From the NCBI RefSeq assembly GCF_020742175.1, contig NZ_DYXM01000119.1:1-8143 (forward strand): a stretch of DNA of 8,143 bases. Direction: 5' to 3'. Positions within the stretch are counted from its first letter, which is position 1. Each line of letters starts with the position of its first letter. A program made the position numbers and the translations under genes. The notes beneath the pieces are model-generated. The model saw nothing but the letters and a program-made list of their open reading frames with translations, did not search any database and was not told where the DNA came from. Positions 1-5,929 of this stretch are shown here, in pieces. The DNA is from Dietzia timorensis (GTDB lineage Bacteria > Actinomycetota > Actinomycetes > Mycobacteriales > Mycobacteriaceae).

Positions 1-547
1 CGTTGGGGATGTCGAATCCGACAATCAACGGTTTCGCCTCCACCTTCACGGCTTCGGGCTTGCGCAACAAAGTGACAACCTCGAGCGACTTCGGTTGCCT
101 GGTCGAAAGGTTCTTGCGCAGCCACGACAACGTCAGCCCCGAGTCGATGATGTCCTCGACGATGACCACGTGGCGATCGGCGATGTCGCGGTCAAGGTCC
201 TTGAGAATCCGCACCACGCCGGACGACGACGTCGAATCACCGTACGAGGACACCGCCATGAATTCGGTTTCGCAGGGGACCGTCAGCGCCCGCGCGAAGT
301 CGGAAAGGAAAATCGCTGCGCCCTTGAGCACGCAGATGAGGATGATCGGCTCCTCGGCATCCGCGTAGCGCGCGCCGATCTCCGCACCCATTTCGTCGAT
401 GCGCGCCTGCAGCGTCGCCTCGTCGATGAGCACCGACTCGATCTCTTCCGAATACTTGCCGTCCGGCACGGCTGTACCCGTGGGGTCGATCGCCAAACCT
501 TCCACGGCGGCCGGTGCCGCACTCTCACTGGTCTCGTCGAATGCCAT
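1..547 (-). CDS. hpt: Hypoxanthine phosphoribosyltransferase, C-terminus cut by window edge
   Basis: This purine-salvage enzyme joins hypoxanthine or guanine to PRPP to give IMP or GMP in the cytoplasm. The window holds 182 codons from the ATG at 547; the C-terminus lies beyond base 1. Visible family marks are the LKGA loop (K75-G76) and the PRPP-binding motif EDIIDSGLTL at residues 131-140, with acidic E131/D132 and the expected catalytic D135. The first 30 or so residues are an acidic, low-complexity lead before the usual family start (KYSEEIESVL), as in other actinobacterial versions. A GGGGAAGG stretch 11 bases upstream (559-566) is a somewhat distant ribosome binding site. It lies 52 bases after tilS on the same strand, so co-transcription with tilS and dacB is likely. 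In related genomes ftsH follows, but that is outside the window. Confidence 0.95.
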   Translation of the reverse strand, partial: MAFDETSESAAPAAVEGLAIDPTGTAVPDGKYSEEIESVLIDEATLQARIDEMGAEIGARYADAEEPIILICVLKGAAIFLSDFARALTVPCETEFMAVSSYGDSTSSSGVVRILKDLDRDIADRHVVIVEDIIDSGLTLSWLRKNLSTRQPKSLEVVTLLRKPEAVKVEAKPLIVGFDIPN

Positions 548-599
548 GTATTTAAAAGCCTTCCCCGCCGGTTGCTCCGCCTGCCTGGATAGCACAACT

Positions 600-1652
600 C
601 TACTGCCGCAGCCCGATGCGCAGTACCCTGCCCTCTCGCCACACCGAAAGCCGCCGCACCGTGCCCCCGGATCCGGCGTCTCCACGCCATTCGGGACCCG
701 CCGGCACCGCCACAGGCCCCTGCCCCGCCCACCGCTGACAGAGAGCGACGACAGCTTCGGTGTGCGTGGAAGTGAGGTCGATGGCGCCGTTTTCAGCCAT
801 CCACGCTTTGAGCACGCGCGCCGCGATCGCGGGTTCGGCCGCCTCCACGGTGCCCACGTCGAGTGCCGAGCTCTCCCCTTCGTCAGCCGGCAGCCGACCG
901 CGGTCAAGGTTCGCGGCGGCGATCGCAGTGAGCGCGTCGTCGTCGGCGCGTAGCTGGGCGGCGGTGCGGGCGAGGGCCTCGGCGACGCCGGGCCCGAGGA
1001 CATCTTCGGCGAGCGGAAGGAGCTCGCGGCGGACCCGCACGCGACGAAAGCGTGGGTCGAGGTTGTGCGGGTCGTCCCACACCTGCAGGTCCACCTCGGC
1101 GCAGGCGGCGCGGGTGTCTTGTCGCGGCACGGCGAGAAGCGGGCGTCCCCAGGGCTCATCCCACGCGGCCATCGCGCGCAGGGACCGCGCCCCCGATCCG
1201 CGTGCGAGACCGAGGAGAACGGTTTCGGCCTGGTCGGACAGCGTGTGCGCGAGGAGCACCGGCAGGCCCTGCCGAGCGCCGGCCAGCGCGGCGTACCGCG
1301 CCTCGCGCGCCGCCGCCTCGGGTCCGCCTGAGGATCCGACCTCCGCCGTCAGAATGCGTGGTGTTGCGCCGAGCCGGGCGGCGATTTCGGCCGCGCGGTG
1401 GGCTACCGCGTCCGAGCCCTTTTGGAGTCCGTGGTCGACGATCAGTGCATGGACCTCGTCGAATTCGGCAACCGCGGCGGCGGTGAGTGCGAGCGAATCG
1501 GCCCCTCCGGACAGAGCGACGCACACGGCGCCGCCTTGGACGCGGGCCGAGCCCGCACGGCGCCATGCGCGAACGGCGGAACGGACGCGCCACGCCGCGC
1601 TGCCCTGCGGGGAGTGCTGCGCGGCTGGTGCGGATTGGTCCGGCCCCGACAA
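600..1652 (-). CDS. tilS: tRNA(Ile)-lysidine synthetase
   Basis: TilS uses ATP and lysine to convert the wobble cytidine of the CAU-anticodon isoleucine tRNA to lysidine, so that it reads AUA. The 350-residue protein has the PP-loop SGGADS at 48-53, the second ATPase motif HTLSDQAETVLLGLARGSG at 136-154 and the late motif around DDPHNLD with RVRVRRELLP at 193-213. It is shorter than the E. coli enzyme, as is normal for actinobacteria, which lack much of the C-terminal extension. The start is a TTG at 1652, the only start codon in frame ahead of the PP-loop except a GTG at residue 43, which would remove nearly everything before the loop. It begins 10 bases after the dacB stop with no strong ribosome binding site, suggesting translational coupling. 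One oddity is serine in place of the first aspartate of the common DDQ.ET motif. Confidence 0.93.
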   Translation of the reverse strand: MSGPDQSAPAAQHSPQGSAAWRVRSAVRAWRRAGSARVQGGAVCVALSGGADSLALTAAAVAEFDEVHALIVDHGLQKGSDAVAHRAAEIAARLGATPRILTAEVGSSGGPEAAAREARYAALAGARQGLPVLLAHTLSDQAETVLLGLARGSGARSLRAMAAWDEPWGRPLLAVPRQDTRAACAEVDLQVWDDPHNLDPRFRRVRVRRELLPLAEDVLGPGVAEALARTAAQLRADDDALTAIAAANLDRGRLPADEGESSALDVGTVEAAEPAIAARVLKAWMAENGAIDLTSTHTEAVVALCQRWAGQGPVAVPAGPEWRGDAGSGGTVRRLSVWREGRVLRIGLRQ

Positions 1653-1662
1653 GTCGGCCCCG

Positions 1663-3102
1663 CTAGCGGCAGCCGCACTCGCGCAGTAGCGAGGCGATGC
1701 GGTCGAGGCCCGGGCGGGCGTCGGCGGGGCTGGTGCCCTCGGACATCAACGCGAAGGACAGCGAACGGCCGTCGGAGGTGGTGACGATGCCGGCGAGTGA
1801 GGACACGCCCGAGAGTGTGCCCGTCTTCGCGCGGACCCAGCCGGCGCCGTCCTCGGCGCCCGAGCCCTCGCCGAAGCGGTCCTGGAGGGTGCCGCTGCCT
1901 GCGGCGATGGGCAGCCCGTCGAGCAGGGCACGCATCTGCGGGTTCGCCTCCGGCCCCGCCGCCAGATGGAGGACCTGCGCGAGGACGTCGGCGGAGATGC
2001 GGTTCTCTCGGCTCATCCCCGAGCAGTCGGCCAGCTCCGTGCCGGAGGTGTCGATCCCCTTGTCGCGGAGGACGCGCAGGACGTTGTCGGTCGCCTCCTC
2101 GATCGACACCCTCGATTCGGCATCGGTGTACCCCGCCTCGCCGTCGGTGACCGGATCGGCGTGATCGATGCCGGTGACATGCATGGCGGCCTCGTGGCAC
2201 AGCGCGTCGGCGCCGACGTTGTCCGAGTCGTCGAGGATGTTGCGAGTGCGTTCGACCAGCGGCCCGGAGTCGATCGCGCCGATCGTTTCCTGCACCGGGA
2301 CGGGGTCCCCCGAGAGCTTCACACCGCTCTCCGGGACGTCGAGCCGCGAGCCGAGCTCGACCGCGGCGGCGTACATCGGCTGGCCCTCGCGCGGGGACTC
2401 GGTCTCCTCCGGGTCGACGCGGCCCGCATCGAGCATCCACGGCTGCACCCGGGTGAGGTAGCCGCCCGGGATATCGGCCTCGTTCCAGCCGTCCGCCATC
2501 TCGGGGCCCTCGTACGGGCCGGGGGCGACGGTGATCTTGGTGAAAGTCTCCCCCGTCGATTCGGCCAGCTCGACGTAGTCGTCGAGGGAGTCCGAGCCCG
2601 GAAAGAACGTCGACTCCTCTGCGGCGGCGGTGGTGACGTTGCCGCCGGGGATGACGACGAGTTCGCCCTCGGCCTCGCCGCGCGCGAGAGTCGTGGGCAG
2701 TGTGTTGTCCGCGGGAACGATCGAATATGCGGCCATCGCCGTGAGCAGCTTCGTCGACGACGCGGGGATGCGTGTACGCCCGGCGTCCTTGGCCCACAGC
2801 TGCTCCCCCGTGGCGTTATCGATGACGACGCCGGTGAGATCCCCCACAACCGGGTCGGCGGCAAGCGGCGCGATGAGCTTGCCGAGCGCGGCCTTCGCGG
2901 GCGCCGGTGCGTCCACAGGCAGCGCGGTGAGCGCCGGTTCGGGCGCTCCGACTTCCGGCATTTCGGTATCCGGGGCCGTGAGATGCTCGGTATTAGTCGC
3001 CAGAGCGGCGGAAACGATGAGCGCGATGGCGAGCACCATGGCGACGAGCACAAGACCGATTCGCCACAGAATCGATCGACCTCGCCACACCTTCGGCGCC
3101 AT
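1663..3102 (-). CDS. dacB: D-alanyl-D-alanine carboxypeptidase/endopeptidase, PBP4 (S13) family
   Basis: This penicillin-binding protein trims peptidoglycan stem peptides outside the membrane (carboxypeptidase, possibly endopeptidase). Of 479 residues, the first ten or so are basic and 12-35 form one hydrophobic segment, a signal anchor or signal peptide. All three active-site motifs are present: SSTK at 115-118 (nucleophile S115, K118), SDN at 293-295 and KTG at 426-428. The long stretch between the first two motifs is the insertion typical of class C PBPs. DCSGMSRENR at 359-368 matches the conserved D-SGLSR-NR block of the family. The ATG at 3102 has a strong GAGGAG five bases upstream (3108-3113). 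Four cysteines (302, 360, 476, 478) would lie outside the membrane, and the protein ends in CGCR. It heads the minus-strand run with tilS and hpt and is divergent from ppa. Confidence 0.93.
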   Translation of the reverse strand: MAPKVWRGRSILWRIGLVLVAMVLAIALIVSAALATNTEHLTAPDTEMPEVGAPEPALTALPVDAPAPAKAALGKLIAPLAADPVVGDLTGVVIDNATGEQLWAKDAGRTRIPASSTKLLTAMAAYSIVPADNTLPTTLARGEAEGELVVIPGGNVTTAAAEESTFFPGSDSLDDYVELAESTGETFTKITVAPGPYEGPEMADGWNEADIPGGYLTRVQPWMLDAGRVDPEETESPREGQPMYAAAVELGSRLDVPESGVKLSGDPVPVQETIGAIDSGPLVERTRNILDDSDNVGADALCHEAAMHVTGIDHADPVTDGEAGYTDAESRVSIEEATDNVLRVLRDKGIDTSGTELADCSGMSRENRISADVLAQVLHLAAGPEANPQMRALLDGLPIAAGSGTLQDRFGEGSGAEDGAGWVRAKTGTLSGVSSLAGIVTTSDGRSLSFALMSEGTSPADARPGLDRIASLLRECGCR

Positions 3103-3280
3103 CTATTCTCCTCGCTCCTCGGCCCTGCGCCGCTCCCGCCGGATACTCCGAGTACGTGTGGGAGGGCATTGCGATTAAACTTAACGCAGATTCGGCGACG
3201 GTAGTTCGACCGCCGTGGCCAACGATAACGCCCGCAACGGACATTTCCCGTCCGCTCAAAAGCATCCGAGGAGTCACCAC
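3103..3280. promoter_or_regulatory. Divergent dacB/ppa control region
   Basis: This 178-base gap carries the outward promoters of dacB (left) and ppa (right). An AT-rich island at 3174-3185 holds overlapping candidate -10 boxes that fit TANNNT: TAAACT on the plus strand (3176-3181, about 93 bases of ppa leader) and TAAGTT on the minus strand (3178-3183, about 68 bases of dacB leader). I see no convincing -35 element for either. A short dyad, TACTC-c-GAGTA, lies at 3144-3154 between the island and dacB and could be an operator. The promoter positions are inferred. Confidence 0.4.
3268..3273 (+). promoter_or_regulatory. ppa ribosome binding site that fixes the start
   Basis: GAGGAG lies seven bases before the GTG at 3281. 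The reading frame is open further up to a GTG at 3215, but this strong site and the usual family N-terminus (a short lead into VTIEIPKG) favour 3281. Confidence 0.85.
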
Positions 3281-3757
3281 GTGGCAATCGAAGTAACCAT
3301 CGAGATCCCCAAGGGCTCGCGCACCAAGTACGAGATCGACCACGAGACCGGCAAGGTCTACCTGGACCGATACCTGTTCACCTCGATGGGCTACCCCGTC
3401 GACTACGGGTTCATCGATCACACCCTTGGCGAGGACGGCGACCCGCTGGACGCGATGGTTCTGCTGCCCGAGTCCGTGCCGCCGGGAGTCATCGTCAAGG
3501 CGCGCCCTGTCGCCGTTTACACGATGAGCGACGAGGCCGGCGGCGACGACAAGCTGCTGTGTGTTCTCGATGACCCGCGCTGGGAGTCCATCAAGGACGT
3601 CGGCGATGTGGATGAGTTCGAGCTCAAGGCGATTGCGCACTTCTTCGAGCACTACAAGGACCTCGAGCCGGGCAAGTTCGTCAACCCCGGCGAATGGGTC
3701 GGCGCCGAAAAGGCCAACACCCTCATCGACGAGGCGATCGCCCGCTACAAGAAGTAG
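3281..3757 (+). CDS. ppa: Inorganic pyrophosphatase, family I
   Basis: This cytoplasmic, metal-dependent enzyme hydrolyses pyrophosphate to phosphate, pulling biosynthetic reactions forward. The protein is 158 residues, close to the M. tuberculosis enzyme. It carries the family signature DGDPLDA at 52-58 (D52, D54, D57 bind magnesium), the early K-YE and GYPVDYGFI region at 37-45, KARPV at 73-77 and the later acidic pair D84/D89 in MSDEAGGDDK. The start is GTG at 3281, supported by its ribosome binding site. An in-frame upstream GTG would add 22 residues with no family similarity. The gene is monocistronic: it has its own promoter region, divergent from dacB, and an intrinsic terminator 20 bases after the stop. 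Confidence 0.97.
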   Translation: MAIEVTIEIPKGSRTKYEIDHETGKVYLDRYLFTSMGYPVDYGFIDHTLGEDGDPLDAMVLLPESVPPGVIVKARPVAVYTMSDEAGGDDKLLCVLDDPRWESIKDVGDVDEFELKAIAHFFEHYKDLEPGKFVNPGEWVGAEKANTLIDEAIARYKK

Positions 3758-3777
3758 CCGGCACACAAAGCCTGCTG

Positions 3778-3813
3778 AAACGGGCCGCACGCGAAAAGCG
3801 TGCGGCCCGTTTT
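3778..3813 (+). terminator. Intrinsic terminator of ppa
   Basis: A perfect 15-bp stem (3778-3792 with 3798-3812) closes a GAAAA loop. The right arm runs into four T residues (3810-3813), and the left arm begins with AAA, so the pairing extends into the T tract. It sits 20 bases after the ppa stop and insulates the next gene, the tetR-type regulator. Confidence 0.93.
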
Positions 3814-3838
3814 GCGATTGCGTGCCCGCCCCGTGAAC

Positions 3839-3894
3839 CGGAGGCGCCGGTAGCTTGGGTGGAATGACACCTCGGAACGAAGCGGAGGCGCCGG
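3839..3894 (+). repeat. 12-bp direct repeat flanking the regulator start, possible operator
   Basis: CGGAGGCGCCGG occurs exactly at 3839-3850 and again at 3883-3894, 44 bases apart start to start (about four helical turns). The first copy abuts the candidate -10 box and the second lies just inside the coding region. Each copy contains the palindrome GGCGCC. The layout fits self-repression by a TetR-family protein, though short GC-rich repeats arise easily in this base composition. Confidence 0.4.
3851..3856 (+). promoter_or_regulatory. Candidate -10 box for leaderless tetR-type transcript
   Basis: TAGCTT fits the actinobacterial TANNNT -10 pattern. It ends seven bases before the ATG at 3864, so transcription would begin at or beside the start codon. 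There is no proper ribosome binding site, in keeping with a leaderless message. No -35 element is evident. Confidence 0.5.
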
Positions 3895-4535
3895 CGCAGG
3901 GCCTGCGCGAGGCGAAGAAGGAACGTACCCGCCAGGCGATCGTCGACGCCGGACTCGACATCGTTATCGAATCCGGCCGCACCCACGCAACGGTCGAGGC
4001 GATCGCCGAGCGCGCCGGGGTGTCGGTGCGCACGTTCCACAACTATTTCGATTCCAAGGACGCGATGTTCGCGCACCCCTTGGCGCAGCTGCTCGACGTG
4101 CTCACCGAGAAGCTCGGCGAGCAACCGTCCGGCGCCGAGTATTTCGACGCGCTTTCGGGCGCGTGGATCGGGATGCTCGAAGCGGAAAGCGGCCGCATTC
4201 TGCGGGTCGCCGCAGCCTTTAATGCGCTGGGCAGCGCCGAGTCCGTCGAATCACGCGTGTCGGCGGTCGTGACCGAGCGCGCACGCCCATTGATTGATGA
4301 GCTCGTCCGACGTCATAGGAAAAACAACCCGTTCTCCGGGCTGAGCAGCGAGCTGGCGGCGACCTTATCTTTGCGGGTGCTCGTGGAGGCCACGACGGTG
4401 GCGCTGAGCAGCACACCGCAATCGGCGCCGCTGCTCGGGCCCGTCGAGCTCGCACCCGGGGACGCCGATGTGCTGCTGCGGGAGGTCACCGAGGCGCTCG
4501 GCGCGCTGCGCAGCGTGTTCTCGCCGACCCGCTAG
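3864..4535 (+). CDS. TetR-family transcriptional regulator
   Basis: This is a 223-residue DNA-binding repressor-type protein. The N-terminal TetR domain is clear: a basic helix KKERTRQAIVDAG at 18-30, then a helix-turn-helix at about 43-62 (TVEAIAERAGVSVRTFHNYF), followed by DSKDAMF. The remaining residues should form the helical ligand and dimer domain, which is too variable to name a ligand. ATG at 3864 is preferred over an in-frame TTG three codons earlier, because a -10 box is spaced for a transcript starting at the ATG. Upstream it is insulated by the ppa terminator; downstream it converges on the crotonase gene. It may control itself and possibly the neighbouring fatty-acid or envelope genes, but nothing in the sequence proves a target. 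A short AT-richer patch near 4310-4335 and a TTA codon near 4365 stand out from the local codon use. Confidence 0.9.
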   Translation: MTPRNEAEAPAQGLREAKKERTRQAIVDAGLDIVIESGRTHATVEAIAERAGVSVRTFHNYFDSKDAMFAHPLAQLLDVLTEKLGEQPSGAEYFDALSGAWIGMLEAESGRILRVAAAFNALGSAESVESRVSAVVTERARPLIDELVRRHRKNNPFSGLSSELAATLSLRVLVEATTVALSSTPQSAPLLGPVELAPGDADVLLREVTEALGALRSVFSPTR

Positions 4536-4556
4536 CCGGCGCCGGCGAGAACACGC
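4513..4556. terminator. 14-bp inverted repeat across the tetR-type stop, likely bidirectional terminator
   Basis: The arm GCGTGTTCTCGCCG (4513-4526) is repeated perfectly in reverse complement at 4543-4556, with a 16-base loop that holds the regulator's stop codon. The loop overlaps a 12-bp palindrome GCCGGCGCCGGC (4535-4546). Neither side has a T tract, so it would be a hairpin of the U-less kind proposed for actinobacteria. Its place between two convergent genes (stops at 4535 and 4577) fits termination on both strands. Confidence 0.6.
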
Positions 4557-4576
4557 GCCACGCGCCCGGTTTCGCG

Positions 4577-5446
4577 CTACTTGCCCTGGAACTTCGGGGC
4601 GCGCTTCTCCATCGTCGCGTTGACCGCCTCGAGCAGATCCTGGGCCGGCAGGAAGCCGGCGTTCCACGTGGCGACGTACTCGGAGCTACGGCGGATCGGT
4701 TCCTCGATCCCGCGCGCCATGACCTCCTTGACCCCGCGCACGACGAGCGGCGGATTGTCGGCGATCTCGCCGGCGGTGGCGTGCGCCGATTCGAGGACGG
4801 CCTCGGCGGAGTCGGCGACATGGGTGACGAGTCCGTAGCGCAGCGCGGTGTCCGCATCGATATCGCGGCCGGTGAGCGCGAGCTCGCGCGTGAGACCGTC
4901 GCCGATGATGTGCGGCAGACGCGCGAGAGAGCCCATGTCCGCGACGATGCCGACCTTGACCTCGCGGATGGAGATCTCGGCGTCGGCGGCGGCGTGCCGG
5001 ATATCGCAGGCGGAGATGAGATCGACGGCGCCGCCGATGCAGCGGCCCTGGATCGCGGCGACGGTCGGCGTCTTCGCCTCACCCACCGCGTCGATCGCGG
5101 CGCGCATCGAGGTGATGAGATCGTGCAGCCCCATCGGCTTCGAGGCGTCGACCTCTCCGGAGAAGTATTCGCCGAGTACGGGCATCATCGCCGCGAGGTC
5201 GAGGCCGTAGGAGAAGTTGCGTCCCTCGCCGGCGATGACGATCGCACGCACGTCCGGGTTCTCGTCGAGCTTCGCGATGACGCCGGGCAGCTCGGCCCAG
5301 AACTCCGGGCCCATCCCGTTGTTCTTACCGGGCCCGATGAGCGTCACCTGGGCCACGCCCGGGTTCCGTCCCTCGAGGGTGCCGGGGAGGTCGACCCGCA
5401 CCGATTTCGGTTCGCCTTCGCTCGCGTATTGCGCAATGTTCGTCAT
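4577..5446 (-). CDS. Crotonase-family protein, probable delta3,5-delta2,4-dienoyl-CoA isomerase
   Basis: The protein has 289 residues and the crotonase fold, acting on enoyl-CoA thioesters in fatty-acid oxidation. Oxyanion-hole segments are FSYGLDL at 78-84 and the GG at 138-139. The segment from 139 to 171 matches rat ECH1 in spacing: D142, E162 and D170 fall at the positions of its catalytic D176, E196 and D204 (20 and 28 residues apart). This points to isomerisation of 3,5-dienoyl-CoA to 2,4-dienoyl-CoA, used for odd-position double bonds, rather than plain hydration. Family annotation often simply says enoyl-CoA hydratase (EchA21-like). The start is ATG at 5446, chosen by family N-terminus; the frame is open further up, but that stretch overlaps pspC. 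No clear ribosome binding site is seen. pspC ends 44 bases upstream on the same strand, so the two may share a transcript. Confidence 0.88.
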   Translation of the reverse strand: MTNIAQYASEGEPKSVRVDLPGTLEGRNPGVAQVTLIGPGKNNGMGPEFWAELPGVIAKLDENPDVRAIVIAGEGRNFSYGLDLAAMMPVLGEYFSGEVDASKPMGLHDLITSMRAAIDAVGEAKTPTVAAIQGRCIGGAVDLISACDIRHAAADAEISIREVKVGIVADMGSLARLPHIIGDGLTRELALTGRDIDADTALRYGLVTHVADSAEAVLESAHATAGEIADNPPLVVRGVKEVMARGIEEPIRRSSEYVATWNAGFLPAQDLLEAVNATMEKRAPKFQGK

Positions 5447-5490
5447 AGCCAAAGCGTGCCATACTCGCGGGCTCGCCCGGCCGACCGCCG

Positions 5491-5721
5491 TCAGCGCTTC
5501 GGGATGACCAGCCACAGCACGAGGTAGAGCAAAAACTGCGGCCCCGGCAACAGGATCGACGCGACGAACAGGATGCGCACCAGCGTGGCGTCGATACCGA
5601 AGTAGTCTGCGATCCCGGAGCACACGCCGGCGATCCAGCGGTCGGAGGTGTTACGGCGCATTCGCTTGCGCGCGGGAGGTCCGGAGGGGTTGTCGTATCC
5701 CTGTGCGTAGATGTCGTTCAT
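5491..5721 (-). CDS. PspC-domain small membrane protein
   Basis: This 76-residue protein consists almost wholly of a PspC domain, the membrane component of phage-shock/envelope-stress systems. A polar, basic head (1-28) leads into the signature DRWIAGVCSGIADYFGID at 27-44, then a hydrophobic region (45-73) with PGPQFLLYLVLWLVIPKR at the end, one or two membrane passes. The family often protects the membrane or relays envelope stress; its role here is inferred from the domain only. The start is ATG at 5721, with GAAGGAG (5728-5734) six bases upstream. The gene is divergent from the peptide synthetase gene and lies just upstream of the crotonase gene on the same strand. No pspA or pspB gene is present in the window. 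Confidence 0.92.
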   Translation of the reverse strand: MNDIYAQGYDNPSGPPARKRMRRNTSDRWIAGVCSGIADYFGIDATLVRILFVASILLPGPQFLLYLVLWLVIPKR

Positions 5722-5929
5722 GGCGTTCTCCTTCGGTGGTCTTCGCCGGAACGTCTGTCCCGGCTGGTGTCCTCCAGTCTTCTCGCCGCGAGCGCCCCGC
5801 ACATCGGGGATTGTCCCTGAATTCCCATCTCAGGGTTCTCCCGCACGCTCGCCGCGCGTTCTGCTCACGCGCGCCGCGACCGCCCTGCCAGTGCAGCGCT
5901 TTTCTCGGTCTATGGATATCCTTCTACGA
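5722..5929. promoter_or_regulatory. Divergent pspC / peptide-synthetase control region with two dyads
   Basis: No gene is seen in these 208 bases. Two neighbouring dyads stand out: CCCCG-cacat-CGGGG at 5795-5809, and CCCTGA, nine bases, TCAGGG at 5815-5835. They lie about 75-115 bases upstream of pspC and could be regulator sites for either gene. I recognise no known operator in them, and no clear -35/-10 pair for pspC. Confidence 0.4.
5917..5922 (+). promoter_or_regulatory. Candidate -10 box for leaderless peptide-synthetase transcript
   Basis: TATCCT fits TANNNT and ends seven bases before the GTG at 5930, the same spacing as at the tetR-type gene. There is no ribosome binding site before this GTG or before the ATG at 5912, which favours a leaderless start at 5930. 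No matching -35 element is evident. Confidence 0.45.

Noticed and set aside
1442..2797. Long minus-strand open frame overlapping dacB and tilS
   Set aside because: It is arginine- and glycine-rich with no domain, a typical GC-rich shadow of dacB.
3238..3254. CGGAC-GTCCG dyad in the ppa leader as a riboswitch or operator
   Set aside because: Five-base arms in GC-rich DNA are expected by chance, and no riboswitch architecture surrounds them.
3215..3280. In-frame 22-codon upstream extension of ppa from a GTG
   Set aside because: The added residues have no family similarity and the strong GAGGAG site points to the GTG at 3281.
4310..4370. AT-richer patch and TTA codon in the tetR-type gene as a sign of gene transfer
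   Set aside because: Too short and isolated; the rest of the gene matches its neighbours in composition, and a TTA codon also occurs early in the synthetase gene.
5468..5479. CGGGCTCGCCCG hairpin between pspC and the crotonase gene
   Set aside because: The stem is only four base pairs with a usual tetraloop-size gap and no T tract, too weak to call a terminator.
5447..5623. Upstream extension of the crotonase frame through pspC
   Set aside because: It would overlap pspC, which has a clear ribosome binding site and domain; the family N-terminus fits the ATG at 5446.
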